Shown here one piece after another: positions 40,580-50,156 of a stretch of 64,000 nucleotides of DNA. Source of the DNA: Legionellaceae bacterium. Lineage in GTDB: Bacteria > Pseudomonadota > Gammaproteobacteria > Legionellales > Legionellaceae. Numbering within the stretch: position 1 is the stretch's first letter; every line of letters begins with the position of its first letter. The position numbers and the translations under genes are program-made. Location: positions 45,795 to 109,794 of the forward strand of contig JAFIFT010000007.1 of the NCBI GenBank assembly GCA_020831865.1. The letters are read 5' to 3'. The notes under the pieces were generated by a model. The model made no database searches. It saw only the letters and a list, made by a program, of their open reading frames with translations, and was not told the origin of the DNA.

Positions 40580-41764
40580 TTACAGTAATTCTATTGCCAT
40601 AGCGGTTGCTTCACCGCCGCCAATACACAAAGCAGCGACCCCGTATTTTTTCTGATGTTTGGCTAATGCGTGAATTAAGGTCACCAGAATGCGGGCACCG
40701 GAAGCACCAATAGGATGGCCCAGCGCGCAAGCGCCTCCATTAATATTCACTTTTTCCGGATCCAGTTCCAGTTGCTTCATGGCCGCCATGGTGACAACAG
40801 CAAACGCTTCATTAATTTCATATAAATCTACTTGACTGCTGCTCCAACCGGCCTTGCTTAATACTTTTTTGATAGCATCAACCGGTGCCGTGGTGAACCA
40901 TTCAGGCGCATGAGCGTGACTGCTGTGGGCAACGATGCGGGCTAAGGGTTTCAGGCCGCGTTTGTTGGCTGTTTCCGCGCGCATGACAATCAAACTGGCG
41001 GCACCATCGGAAATCGAGCTGGAGTTGGCGGCGGTAACGGTGCCATCGGCTTGAAATGCCGGGCGTAATTTGGCCATTTTCGCTATTTTTCCTGCATCTG
41101 GCCCTTCGTCCTGCTCAACCAGCATGTTGCCCTGACGGGTTTGTATCTGGACGGGTACGATCTCATCTGCAAAGGCACGGCTTTCCTGTGCTGCCAGCGC
41201 ACGGGTCATAGAACGGGACGCAAAGGCATCCTGATCGGCCCGACTAAAGCCAAATTTCTCTGCGGTTGCTTCGGCAAAGCATCCCATCAACTGCCCTTTA
41301 TTATAGGCATCTTCCAAACCATCAAGAAACATGTGATCTTTGATCTCACCATGCCCCAGACGATAGCCGGCACGTGCTTTGGCCAGCAGGTAGGGGGCGT
41401 TACTCATACTTTCCATGCCTGACGCCAGGGCTATGTTAATTGAGCCAGCCTTGATTAAATCATGCGCCATCATGACCGCTTTCATTCCGGAACCGCACAT
41501 TTTATTCAAGGTGGTGGCGCCAGCGGAATTGGGAATGCCAGCCTTAATGGCCGCTTGTCGTGCCGGCGCTTGTCCAATACCGGCCTGGAGTACGCAGCCG
41601 CTGATGACCTCATCAATATCGGCACCCGTCAAACCCGCCTGTTGTAAGGCTGCTTCATGGGCAATGGCCCCCAGCTCAGGAGCGCTCAATGAAGACAGAG
41701 CCCCCAACATTCCGCCCATCGGGGTGCGTTTGGCTGCGACAATCACAATATCATTTTGTTCCAT
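40580..41764 (-). CDS. Acetyl-CoA C-acetyltransferase (thiolase)
   Basis: A 394-residue thiolase joining or splitting acetoacetyl-CoA. The nucleophile lies in [10 protein letters not shown] (Cys near residue 89), the His is in [19 protein letters not shown], and [13 protein letters not shown] holds the second cysteine. It could degrade the acetoacetate made by tyrosine or leucine breakdown or start polyhydroxybutyrate synthesis. It is followed upstream on the same strand by an isovaleryl-CoA dehydrogenase-like gene (68 nt gap). Confidence 0.93.
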   Translation of the reverse strand: MEQNDIVIVAAKRTPMGGMLGALSSLSAPELGAIAHEAALQQAGLTGADIDEVISGCVLQAGIGQAPARQAAIKAGIPNSAGATTLNKMCGSGMKAVMMAHDLIKAGSINIALASGMESMSNAPYLLAKARAGYRLGHGEIKDHMFLDGLEDAYNKGQLMGCFAEATAEKFGFSRADQDAFASRSMTRALAAQESRAFADEIVPVQIQTRQGNMLVEQDEGPDAGKIAKMAKLRPAFQADGTVTAANSSSISDGAASLIVMRAETANKRGLKPLARIVAHSSHAHAPEWFTTAPVDAIKKVLSKAGWSSSQVDLYEINEAFAVVTMAAMKQLELDPEKVNINGGACALGHPIGASGARILVTLIHALAKHQKKYGVAALCIGGGEATAMAIELL

Positions 41765-41832
41765 GGTCTTTGTCCTTTTTTGGTGTGTGAAATAATGGGA
41801 TCATATCCATCCCTGTGTTTAGTACCTTGGTA

Positions 41833-42993
41833 TCAGGCGGTTTCCCTGAATAATTCTCGCCCTATCAGAATCCGTCGAATTTCAGAGGTTCCCGCGCCAA
41901 TCTCATACAGTTTAGCATCTCTGAGCAAACGTCCTGTGGGGTATTCGTTAATATAGCCATTTCCACCCAGAATTTGTATGGCTTGCAAGGCCATTTGTGT
42001 CGCGCGTTCGGCAGTATAGAGAATGACACCGGCGGCATCCTTACGGTCGACTTTCCCCCGATCACAGGCCTGGGCTACTGCATAGAGATAGGCACGTGAG
42101 GCGCTGAGATTGGTGTACATGTCAGCCATCTTCGCCTGGATGAGTTGAAACTCGCCAATAGCCTGCTTGAACTGCGTGCGTTCGTGAATATAGGGAGTGA
42201 CGACATCCAGGCAAGCCTGCATAATGCCAATAGGGCCGGCCGCCAGTACAGTGCGTTCATAGTCCAGACCGGACATCAGCACCCGGACTCCCTTATTCAG
42301 TTCTCCCAGAAGGTTTTCTTTGGGTACGCGACAGTCTTCAAAAACCAATTCACAAGTGTTGGAGCCTCTCATGCCCAACTTATCGAGTTTTTGGGCTGTC
42401 CGAAATCCGGCAAAACCTTTTTCCACCAGGAAGGCGCTAATCCCTTTGCTGCCTGCGGTCTTATCTGTTTTGGCATACACTACCACGACATCCGCATTGG
42501 GGCCGTTGGTAATCCACATCTTCGTCCCATTGAGGATGTAATGATCGCCAGCTGTACGTGCCTCGAGCTGCATGCTGACGACATCAGAACCTGAATTGGC
42601 CTCACTCATGGCCAAGGCACCCACGTGTTCACCGCTGACCAGTTTTGGTAAAAATTTGTTTTTTTGTTGGCTATTGCCGTTCAGATAAATTTGATTGACG
42701 CATAGATTGGAGTGAGCGCCATAGCTCAAACCCACGGAAGCAGATGCCCGGGAAATCTCTTCCATTGCGATACAATGGGCCAGATAGCCCATATTGGCCC
42801 CACCATAGTCGTCGCTAACCGTGATACCCAACAAGCCCAGGGCACCCAATTTTTGCCATAGCTCGGCTGGGAATTCATTCTGCTCATCTATGCTGGCGGC
42901 CAGAGGGCTAATTTCATCGCGCGCAAATTGGGAAACGGTAGCGCGCAGCATGTTAATTTCCTCATCAAAATGATGTAAAGCTCCTTGGTACAT
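41833..42993 (-). CDS. ivd: Isovaleryl-CoA dehydrogenase-type acyl-CoA dehydrogenase
   Basis: A 386-residue FAD enzyme. [15 protein letters not shown] and [19 protein letters not shown] match isovaleryl-CoA dehydrogenases, where the Glu in DYER is the catalytic base, rather than general medium-chain enzymes. [14 protein letters not shown] is the substrate and FAD region. It would oxidise isovaleryl-CoA from leucine. No HMG-CoA or methylcrotonyl-CoA genes are in this window, so the pathway is only partly represented here. Confidence 0.9.
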   Translation of the reverse strand: MYQGALHHFDEEINMLRATVSQFARDEISPLAASIDEQNEFPAELWQKLGALGLLGITVSDDYGGANMGYLAHCIAMEEISRASASVGLSYGAHSNLCVNQIYLNGNSQQKNKFLPKLVSGEHVGALAMSEANSGSDVVSMQLEARTAGDHYILNGTKMWITNGPNADVVVVYAKTDKTAGSKGISAFLVEKGFAGFRTAQKLDKLGMRGSNTCELVFEDCRVPKENLLGELNKGVRVLMSGLDYERTVLAAGPIGIMQACLDVVTPYIHERTQFKQAIGEFQLIQAKMADMYTNLSASRAYLYAVAQACDRGKVDRKDAAGVILYTAERATQMALQAIQILGGNGYINEYPTGRLLRDAKLYEIGAGTSEIRRILIGRELFRETA

Positions 42994-43287
42994 GGTTCTT
43001 CCTCTCCGTTTTCAGGGAATACTGGGGGTCATCATTATCTGCGCCGAAAATAATCGCAGGAAGCGCAACGATAAGGCGGTTTCAAAATCGCAGATTTTGA
43101 CCGTGCGAACTATAGCCTATACGGATTCGGCAATAAAGGCAATTGGATGGCCGTGTTTGAATAGCCCTCTATTATTGCCAAGCGTGTAGGTATGCATTAT
43201 GCTGAATCCAGCGATAGTTTCGGTCTTATTCGGCCTTTTTTGCGGATGAGACCTTCATGTTGGGTTTCAGGAGTTTTGGGGGGCAGT

Positions 43288-43962
43288 ATGCGAAAATTGG
43301 TTTTGTGGGGACATCACCCGGCGGATTATGTAGAGATGTTCGCTGTGTCCAAGGCAGATTTGAATAAAAATATTTTGGAGTTTGCCTGTGGTCCGAGTGC
43401 GATTAATGCGTCTTTGCCTCAGGTGGTCAGTGCAGATCCCTTATTTGTTCTTGACAAGGATACTCTGTCGGCCAAAACCAGTTTAATTTTTGCGGAAATG
43501 GTGTCTGAGGTACAGAAACTGGCTGATCACTTTGATTTTGAGCAAAATGGGGGCTTAAATAAACTGGTCTGGGATCGCAAAAAAGGGATGGAAACATTTT
43601 TTGCCGATTATGAGTTGGGTTTGCAGGAAAAACGTTATATCCCCGTGACCAACTGCTCTTTGCCCTATACGGATTTTCATTTTGATTTTGCGTTCTGTTC
43701 CCATTATCTTTTTGCAGGCCTGGATAATCAAACGCTGGACTTTCATGTTCAGGTCATTAGCGAATTGGCACGGGTGGCCAAAGATGTGCGTATTTTTCCG
43801 CTGATTGACCGCCATGGCCAGGTTTCCGAATTACTCGGGCCCGTTTTGCTCCGTTTGCAAAATGAAAACTTTGGCGTGGAGGTCAAAGATATCAATTATA
43901 AGTTGCAAAAATCAGGCAACGCCATGCTAAGAGTCTGGGCGCAACAGTGCAAGGTGGAGTAA
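43288..43962 (+). CDS. SAM-dependent methyltransferase-like protein
   Basis: A 224-residue protein with a class I methyltransferase fold. Motif I reads KNILEFACGPSAINASL, where FACGPS stands for the usual xGxGxG. A later motif LPYTDFHFDFAFCSHYLF corresponds to the post-motif region before a helix that ends in ELARVAKDVRIFPL, typical of this fold. Acceptor is unknown. ATG 43288 has a G-rich ribosome site; an in-frame start at 43192 is longer but lacks support. Its stop abuts the pyrD ATG. Confidence 0.7.
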   Translation: MRKLVLWGHHPADYVEMFAVSKADLNKNILEFACGPSAINASLPQVVSADPLFVLDKDTLSAKTSLIFAEMVSEVQKLADHFDFEQNGGLNKLVWDRKKGMETFFADYELGLQEKRYIPVTNCSLPYTDFHFDFAFCSHYLFAGLDNQTLDFHVQVISELARVAKDVRIFPLIDRHGQVSELLGPVLLRLQNENFGVEVKDINYKLQKSGNAMLRVWAQQCKVE

Positions 43963-44961
43963 ATGCCGTATCGACTGTTGCGTGCGTTGCTGTTTTGTCT
44001 GGAAGCAGAGCGTGCCCATGCCTTGGCACTGAACGCGTTGCCATACTGTCCAGCCTTTGTTTTTCCCAGGCTGCCTGCAAAGCCCCGTCAATTGATGGGC
44101 CTTACTTTTCGGCATCCGGTGGGGCTGGCTGCTGGTCTGGATAAGAATGGGCAATATGTGAATGGGCTCGCCAAACTGGGATTTTCCTTCATTGAAGTGG
44201 GCACCGTCACGCCACGCCCACAGTCGGGTAATCCAAGGCCGCGCCTGTTTCGTCTCAGTGAGGAAGAGGCGCTTATCAATCGGATGGGCTTCAATAATCA
44301 GGGCGTCGATGCCTTACAAAACCACTTGGCGCAACGTACCTACCCTGGAGTTTTAGGGATTAACATAGGGAAAAACAAAGATACTCCGCTTGCAAGCGCT
44401 GCGGAGGACTATTGTCTGGCGATGCAGTCGGTGTACGGTCTGGCCGATTATATTACCATTAATATTTCCTCGCCGAATACGCCTAATCTCAGGCGGTTAC
44501 AGGAAGCGGAATTTCTCCATCAATTGTTGGACGCCATCGCCGGCAAGCGGCAGGAATTAACGGAACGTACGCAACGGCACGTACCACTGGCTATTAAAAT
44601 TTCACCAGATGAGTCCGATGAACAACTTAAACTATTGGCAGATACCATCGCCGCTAAGGGGATGGAGGCCATTATCGCCACCAATACAACGGCTGCAAGG
44701 GATCTACGGTACCCTACGGTAATGAGCAGAGAGCAGGGCGGCCTTAGTGGCCGGCCTTTGCGTGAACGCGCTAATGCCTGCATGCAGCTCTTACGCTTCC
44801 AGCTCGGTTCGTCACTGGTATTAATCGGTGCGGGCGGTATTGACAGTCCGGACGCCGCCCGCGAGCGCCTTGCCAGTGGCGCAGATCTACTGCAACTGTA
44901 CACGGGATTAATTTATCAGGGCCCCGCCTTACTGTCTAAAATAGTGCGGAGTCTGGACTGA
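43963..44961 (+). CDS. pyrD: Dihydroorotate dehydrogenase (quinone), class 2
   Basis: PyrD oxidises dihydroorotate to orotate and passes electrons to quinone at the inner membrane. The 332-residue class 2 enzyme has an N-terminal membrane-association helix pair (residues 1-40), GLAAGLDKNGQYVNGL, and the catalytic serine in NISSPNTPNLRRLQ. FMN contacts include GAGGIDS. It starts immediately after the methyltransferase-like stop codon. It converges with the J-domain gene, 52 nt apart. Confidence 0.96.
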   Translation: MPYRLLRALLFCLEAERAHALALNALPYCPAFVFPRLPAKPRQLMGLTFRHPVGLAAGLDKNGQYVNGLAKLGFSFIEVGTVTPRPQSGNPRPRLFRLSEEEALINRMGFNNQGVDALQNHLAQRTYPGVLGINIGKNKDTPLASAAEDYCLAMQSVYGLADYITINISSPNTPNLRRLQEAEFLHQLLDAIAGKRQELTERTQRHVPLAIKISPDESDEQLKLLADTIAAKGMEAIIATNTTAARDLRYPTVMSREQGGLSGRPLRERANACMQLLRFQLGSSLVLIGAGGIDSPDAARERLASGADLLQLYTGLIYQGPALLSKIVRSLD

Positions 44962-45013
44962 GCCAGCGCCTTTGTACCAGTATGGACAGAAGAGTCAACG
45001 GACTGAGAGCCGG

Positions 45014-46516
45014 TTAAGCGGTGATGCCGGATGCATTGTGCTCCATAGGGTTTTCGGCTTGTTCTTCCTCCGCGAAGGTATCTAACACCTGATGCAGCCA
45101 CTTGTCCTCCTCATTATGAAGTGGTAAAGACGAGTTGGAAAAAAAGTCGGTTGTCGATGATGATTGTGTGGACTCGCCGCTGTTGCGATTCTCATTCGGA
45201 GCGACAATCAGAGACCATTCAGGCAATAACGGCGCTTTGACTGGCTGCGCTCTGTCTGTCATGTGATCACATATGGTATTGTAGTACAAACGGAGTGGGG
45301 TCTTGTTGGTTAGCATAAAGACAGGGACATCCAGAACGTCCAGTACTGTTGTCAAACAAAGCCGAATCGTCAGGTTAAAAATACGTTCCAATAGTGCCAG
45401 GCTGGCCTGTGAGATGCTTTGTGAACTGCCAGGAAGGAGCGAATCAAACAGATTCAACACCGTAAAGGCTAGTCTACTGCTCTGTATCAGCATTTGATGT
45501 AATGTTTTGGTGGCTATCCAGAGGAGCTGACCACTTAGCTGAAAGGCGATATTGACCGGTAGAAGGGTGATGGCCAGCGTCAACAAAAGGGGGGCGGCTG
45601 CCCATATATTAATGTTTTTTTTGAATTCCCAGAGCACTTCGGCAATGACAGTCGTTGCATTAAAAAACTTAGGCAGGCTGGTGGCGTTGAACAGTAGCGC
45701 AAGAAAGGAAACTGCCAGAATATGCGTCCAGGAAGGGGGCGTGCAGACCAAATGGAGCCAAAAGGTTACAATATGGGTAAGGTGTTGGATGAACTCATCG
45801 GTGAGCAGGTGTTCTAGGGCTTTGGCTGTATCTTGCATGGTCGCGAGCAGTTTTTCCAATTGCTTTTGATCCGCCATCGCGTCAGGCGCAATGAGCTGGA
45901 TGAATGCTAAGAGTGTCGCACTGTCCAGTGTATCGATGCTCGGTAATTTTTTTTGTAATTGGGTTAAAAAATCAGCCAGTGCGTGGCCATTGATGCCTTG
46001 TAAAAAGGGACGAATGGCCGCTAATTCTTTTGACAATACCTTTACAACACGAAACGTTAGCTTGTCATTGACAAAGGTAGCGAATATCGGTATCAACACA
46101 TAGTTGCTGCTTGCATCGTGGAGACTCTTTATATACGCAGGCAGTTTTGAGCCGCCTGATTGGATGGTATGCAAAGCAGCGATTGCCGTGTTCACCCAAT
46201 CAGTCCCGCTGAAAAAACGGTTTTTTTCCGGAAAAGAGCGACCGAAGATATAGTCTTTCCCCGACAGCATATACTCTTTTGCCAGTCTAATATCCTGCAT
46301 CAATGCATTGCATAATGCCTCCGGGATGGGGTTTGGAAATATGTATTGTCTGTCCGGATGCATACGCAGTGTTCTTTTTCGATACGCGCTATTGATTTCA
46401 CTGGCTCTGAATGTCAAGCCAGGTCTTGCCATATTTAAGTTTAAAATAGCGCATAAGTCTTTTTTAGTGATAATAGATGAGCCGTCAAAAATGCTGCTAT
46501 ACGTGGTAGGAGGCAT
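45014..46516 (-). CDS. J-domain membrane protein, candidate translocated effector
   Basis: A 500-residue protein with an N-terminal J domain (about 17-95; HPD at 53-55 in RMHPDRQ). A helical middle carries hydrophobic segments near 262-285 and 303-340 and a further hydrophobic run near 375-395. The C-terminal 60 residues are Ser- and acid-rich and contain LDTFAEEEQAENPMEH, similar in style to the E-block tail of Dot/Icm effectors. It would recruit Hsp70. It is not DjlA, which is separate (26438). I do not recognise the rest. No strong ribosome site precedes ATG 46516. Confidence 0.6.
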   Translation of the reverse strand: MPPTTYSSIFDGSSIITKKDLCAILNLNMARPGLTFRASEINSAYRKRTLRMHPDRQYIFPNPIPEALCNALMQDIRLAKEYMLSGKDYIFGRSFPEKNRFFSGTDWVNTAIAALHTIQSGGSKLPAYIKSLHDASSNYVLIPIFATFVNDKLTFRVVKVLSKELAAIRPFLQGINGHALADFLTQLQKKLPSIDTLDSATLLAFIQLIAPDAMADQKQLEKLLATMQDTAKALEHLLTDEFIQHLTHIVTFWLHLVCTPPSWTHILAVSFLALLFNATSLPKFFNATTVIAEVLWEFKKNINIWAAAPLLLTLAITLLPVNIAFQLSGQLLWIATKTLHQMLIQSSRLAFTVLNLFDSLLPGSSQSISQASLALLERIFNLTIRLCLTTVLDVLDVPVFMLTNKTPLRLYYNTICDHMTDRAQPVKAPLLPEWSLIVAPNENRNSGESTQSSSTTDFFSNSSLPLHNEEDKWLHQVLDTFAEEEQAENPMEHNASGITA

Positions 46517-46866
46517 AAGATACTGTGGTTACGGAGTCTGGCTGATTAAATAAAGGCCGAATTATAGAAATCAATATCAGTTTTTGTCAAGTGCTTCGCT
46601 AGAACCCTGGCTATGCATACTTACCCTCTGGATGCCGATTTTTATTGGTATTGTGATGATGTCTGGTAAAATTCAACAAGGGCGGCATTTCGTGAGGTTT
46701 TCCTCGGTATTTTGACTATGCTGGCAGTGAGATCTGAAGAAAAGAACGTCACGGTGCGTTGCGCGAATCTTTTATTTTGCTGAAAAAGTGCTATACGACA
46801 GCCGCGTTACCAGTGGTTTTTCCGGGCATATGGTCTGTCGCAAGAGTATAAAAGTAGCATTTCACT
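46517..46866. other. Intergenic region with no recognised gene
   Basis: About 350 nt between the divergent J-domain gene and the lipoprotein promoter. I see no gene, repeat or hairpin of note. It must hold the J-domain gene's promoter on the minus strand, which I could not place. Confidence 0.4.
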
Positions 46867-46895
46867 TTGATTAAAATATGATCATGAAGTATACT
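46867..46895 (+). promoter_or_regulatory. Sigma-70-type promoter
   Basis: TTGATT (46867-46872) and TATACT (46890-46895) are separated by exactly 17 nt, about 30 nt before the lipoprotein ATG at 46926. An AAGGAA ribosome site follows. A very convincing pair. Confidence 0.7.
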
Positions 46896-46925
46896 TTTAG
46901 AGCGGTTCATAAGTAAGGAAAAATT

Positions 46926-47222
46926 ATGAAATCACTCGTTATTGCTTTAAGTGTACTGGTGTCGAGCTTGTTTCTGAGCAGTTGTACGACGTACCGTGGT
47001 GTCGGCCCGGCTTATGGTGGATACACGGGCGTTGGGATTTATACGGCACCTGCCTGGCGTTACGGCCGTGGATATCGCAGTGGCTATGGATGGCGTTCAG
47101 GACGATATTGGCGGGGTAGTCGTGCCTACTATGGCCGTGGCTATTATGGTGGTCGTAGCTATTACAGCCGTAGCCCGTTTAGAACGGTCCATGGCCGCAG
47201 TGGGCGTGGCTGGCGCCGTTAG
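46926..47222 (+). CDS. Small Arg/Gly/Tyr-rich lipoprotein
   Basis: A 98-residue precursor with signal MKSLVIALSVLVSSLFLSSC, lipobox LSSC and lipidated Cys20. The mature 79 residues are made almost entirely of Gly, Tyr, Arg and Ser with Trp, with repeats such as YGRGYRSGYGWRSG and RGYYGGRSYY, giving a strongly basic, low-complexity tail. I know no function. It has its own promoter upstream and a strong terminator downstream, so it is probably well expressed. Confidence 0.75.
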   Translation: MKSLVIALSVLVSSLFLSSCTTYRGVGPAYGGYTGVGIYTAPAWRYGRGYRSGYGWRSGRYWRGSRAYYGRGYYGGRSYYSRSPFRTVHGRSGRGWRR

Positions 47223-47280
47223 TCCAGGCTACCAGGTACGTGAAGGCTCCCTTTGGTTAGTGGGTGAGCTTAGGGCACAA

Positions 47281-47316
47281 AGAGGAAAGCCGCTTGCCGG
47301 CTTTCCTCTTTTTATT
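47281..47316 (+). terminator. Rho-independent terminator
   Basis: A perfect 12-bp stem, AGAGGAAAGCCG (47281-47292) with its complement at 47298-47309, a 5 nt loop and then TTTTTATT. It closes the small lipoprotein transcript 59 nt after its stop and insulates msbA. Confidence 0.93.
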
Positions 47317-47344
47317 GCTTCTACACGATCTTTGTGGGCAGCTA

Positions 47345-47374
47345 TTGGCACTTTTGTCTGATAAAGGCTACAAT
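47345..47374 (+). promoter_or_regulatory. Promoter for msbA-lpxK
   Basis: TTGGCA (47345-47350) and TACAAT (47369-47374) are spaced by 18 nt, directly after the upstream terminator and 32 nt before the msbA ATG. Confidence 0.55.
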
Positions 47375-47406
47375 AGTCGGCCTTCCAATCGATTGAAGAC
47401 GGTCGC

Positions 47407-49188
47407 ATGAAAAATCAGGCGCATGCCAAAATGGGTCCTTTGTATCGGCGCTTACTGACGTATGTTCGCCCTTTCTGGCCCGTATTGCTTCTTGGTGTTA
47501 TAGCCAATATTCTTTATTCGGGAATTGATGCCGGTTTCACCTATATGCTGCGGCCTTTTATGGACAAAGGCTTTATTGATGTCGATATGGATTTTATCAA
47601 AACCATCCCTCTTATTGTGCTTATCGGTATTTCCTTGCGCGGAATGGTAAGTGCGCTGGGCAGTTATTGTATGACCTGGGTGGCGCGCTCGGTTGTCAAA
47701 GTATTGCGACAGCGGGTATTCGCGCATTTTATGAAAATGCCGGCAAGTTACTATGATCAGTCTTCTTCAGGACAAATGCTGTCCAAAATTCTGTATGATG
47801 TTGAACAGGTCGCGCAGGTCAGTGCCGATGCGTTGACCGATTTACTGCAAAATGTCTGTCTGGTGATAGGCTTGCTCACGGTCATGATGATTATTTGCTG
47901 GCAATTGTCACTGATGTTTATGTTAACGATCCCTTTTGTCGGCTTGATTGTGAATGCCACGAACAAGCGTATTCGCCGTATTAGCCACCGTGTGCAAAAA
48001 ACAATGGGTGAGGTGACCGAAATTGCGGGTGAGGCGATTGATGGCTATCGGGTGGTACGCATTTTTGGCGGAGAGCGCTATGAGCGCGATAAATTTAATC
48101 AGGCAACAGAAATTTCGCGTATCAATGATATGAAAGTGGCGGTGAGTAAGGCGGTCAATACATCAGGGGTGCAAATCGTGATTGCGGTAGGGATTACGGT
48201 CATTATCGGTACGGCAATTCATTTATCCACTTATATCACTATCACGGCAGGTGCTTTTCTCGCCATCATTGCCGCTATGCTCCAGCTGATTAAGCCCTTG
48301 AAAACCTTGACGTCCCTGAGTGCGGTGATACAACGAGGGCTGGCTGGTGCGGAGAGTGTTTTCGGCTTGCTGGATATCCCGACGGAAAAAGCAGGCGGGC
48401 AGGAGTTGCATCAACGTGCACGTGGCCATATTGAATGTCGAGGCGTTGGTTTTGCGTATCGTGCCGGACAACCGGTATTGCGAGATATTAATTTAACCAT
48501 CGAAGCGGGACAAACAGTCGCCCTGGTCGGACATTCCGGCAGCGGGAAGTCAACCATTGCCAGTTTGATTCCGCGTTTTTATGAGCTGACACAAGGGCAG
48601 ATCTTGCTGGATGGCCAGGATATTGCGCACTTGGCTTTGCATAGTTTACGTGAGCAAATTGCCCTGGTATCCCAGCATGTGGTGTTGTTTAACGACACGC
48701 TGGCCAATAATATTGCCTATGGTCAACCGAATATACCGCTGGACACGATTATTAAAGCGGCCAAGCAGGCCTATGCCCATGAATTTATTATGGCCCTGCC
48801 ACAAGCCTATCATACGATGGTGGGAGAAAATGGTTTGATGCTTTCGGGTGGTCAGCGTCAACGCTTGGCGATTGCGCGCGCTATTTTGAAAGATGCGCCG
48901 GTTTTAATCCTTGATGAAGCGACCTCTGCCCTGGACTCGGAGTCAGAGCGCTATATCCAGGCGGCACTTAGTGAAGTGATGAAAAATCGCACCACTCTGG
49001 TGATTGCGCATCGCTTATCAACCATTGAGCAGGCAGATCAGATCGCAGTACTGGAGCATGGGCGCATTATTGAGCAAGGCCAACATACTGCCTTATTGGC
49101 TAAAAATGGAGCGTATGCGCGCCTTTATCATGGCCAGAAGCAGCGCCAGCAAACGTCATCCGTGTCTGAGGAAACGATGCTGTCATGA
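47407..49188 (+). CDS. msbA: Lipid A flippase MsbA
   Basis: MsbA flips core-lipid A across the inner membrane with ATP. The 593-residue half-transporter has six helices (about 20-330) and a nucleotide-binding domain with Walker A GHSGSGKST, Q loop ALVSQHVVLFND, signature LSGGQRQRLAIARAIL, Walker B VLILDEATSALD and the H-loop AHRLSTI. It overlaps lpxK by 4 nt, the conserved msbA-lpxK operon. Confidence 0.96.
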   Translation: MKNQAHAKMGPLYRRLLTYVRPFWPVLLLGVIANILYSGIDAGFTYMLRPFMDKGFIDVDMDFIKTIPLIVLIGISLRGMVSALGSYCMTWVARSVVKVLRQRVFAHFMKMPASYYDQSSSGQMLSKILYDVEQVAQVSADALTDLLQNVCLVIGLLTVMMIICWQLSLMFMLTIPFVGLIVNATNKRIRRISHRVQKTMGEVTEIAGEAIDGYRVVRIFGGERYERDKFNQATEISRINDMKVAVSKAVNTSGVQIVIAVGITVIIGTAIHLSTYITITAGAFLAIIAAMLQLIKPLKTLTSLSAVIQRGLAGAESVFGLLDIPTEKAGGQELHQRARGHIECRGVGFAYRAGQPVLRDINLTIEAGQTVALVGHSGSGKSTIASLIPRFYELTQGQILLDGQDIAHLALHSLREQIALVSQHVVLFNDTLANNIAYGQPNIPLDTIIKAAKQAYAHEFIMALPQAYHTMVGENGLMLSGGQRQRLAIARAILKDAPVLILDEATSALDSESERYIQAALSEVMKNRTTLVIAHRLSTIEQADQIAVLEHGRIIEQGQHTALLAKNGAYARLYHGQKQRQQTSSVSEETMLS

Positions 49189-50156
49189 TCGCCTGGTTCA
49201 ATAAACTGTGGTACAAGCCTGTATGGTGGGGGTTTTTGCTATTTCCTTTGTCGCTTCCCTGGCAAGTGGTGAGCGGTGCTCGGCGCCATTATCTGCGTCG
49301 ATTTCGGCAGAAAACCTTTTCATTGCCCATTATTGTGGTGGGGAATATCAGTAGTGGTGGTGTAGGTAAAACCCCGTTGGTGATCGCGTTGCTGGATTAC
49401 CTGCAGCATAAAGGCTACCGTGTGGGTGTGGTCAGTCGTGGCTACAAAGCAAGAACAAAAATTTTTCCGCACTTGCTGTCACCTGAAGATCGGGCAGAGG
49501 ATGTCGGTGATGAACCATTACTCATTGCCCGTAAAACCGGCTGCCCTGTTGCTATCGCTCCCAACCGGGTCGCGGCTGTTGAATGTCTATTGGCTCACCA
49601 TGATCTGGATATTATCATCAGCGATGATGGACTGCAGCATTATGCTCTGGGGCGGTCGATAGAAATTGCGGTCATTGATGGCCAACGCCAGCTGGGCAAT
49701 GGCTTGTGTTTGCCCGCCGGGCCTTTGCGGGAAAGGGCTCATCGTTTGCGGGAGGTTGATTTGCTGGTCGTCAACAGCGGTACCTGGCCCGGTGCCCACC
49801 TGATGCAGTGTCAACCCGTGGTTTTGCGCCAGGTGCGAAGCGGCAAAAGGGTGGCATTGGAGAGCCTGGCTTTGCCGATATTGGCCTTGTCTGGCATTGG
49901 TAACCCCGCGCGATTCTACCAATCGTTGCAATCCATGGGATGCGTGTTTGAGAAGAAAGAGTATCCGGATCATTACGCTTTTTCCCGAGCCGATTTTCCC
50001 CCATTTCAGGGAAGTATTATTATGACGGAAAAAGATGCGATAAAATGCCAGGATTTTGCACCGGATAATTGCTATAGTTTAGTGATCGAAGCGCAATTGA
50101 CGGAGCATTTCTGGAATACGCTCGATAAAAAACTAGAGACAAGCGGACTTTTATGA
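49185..50156 (+). CDS. lpxK: Tetraacyldisaccharide 4'-kinase
   Basis: LpxK phosphorylates the 4' position of the lipid A disaccharide precursor to yield lipid IVA, at the inner membrane. The 323-residue protein has an N-terminal membrane helix and P-loop VGNISSGGVGKTPLVIALL, then VVSRGYKA, GDEPLLIA and IISDDGLQHYAL. It overlaps msbA and the following gene by 4 nt each. Confidence 0.96.
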   Translation: MIAWFNKLWYKPVWWGFLLFPLSLPWQVVSGARRHYLRRFRQKTFSLPIIVVGNISSGGVGKTPLVIALLDYLQHKGYRVGVVSRGYKARTKIFPHLLSPEDRAEDVGDEPLLIARKTGCPVAIAPNRVAAVECLLAHHDLDIIISDDGLQHYALGRSIEIAVIDGQRQLGNGLCLPAGPLRERAHRLREVDLLVVNSGTWPGAHLMQCQPVVLRQVRSGKRVALESLALPILALSGIGNPARFYQSLQSMGCVFEKKEYPDHYAFSRADFPPFQGSIIMTEKDAIKCQDFAPDNCYSLVIEAQLTEHFWNTLDKKLETSGLL

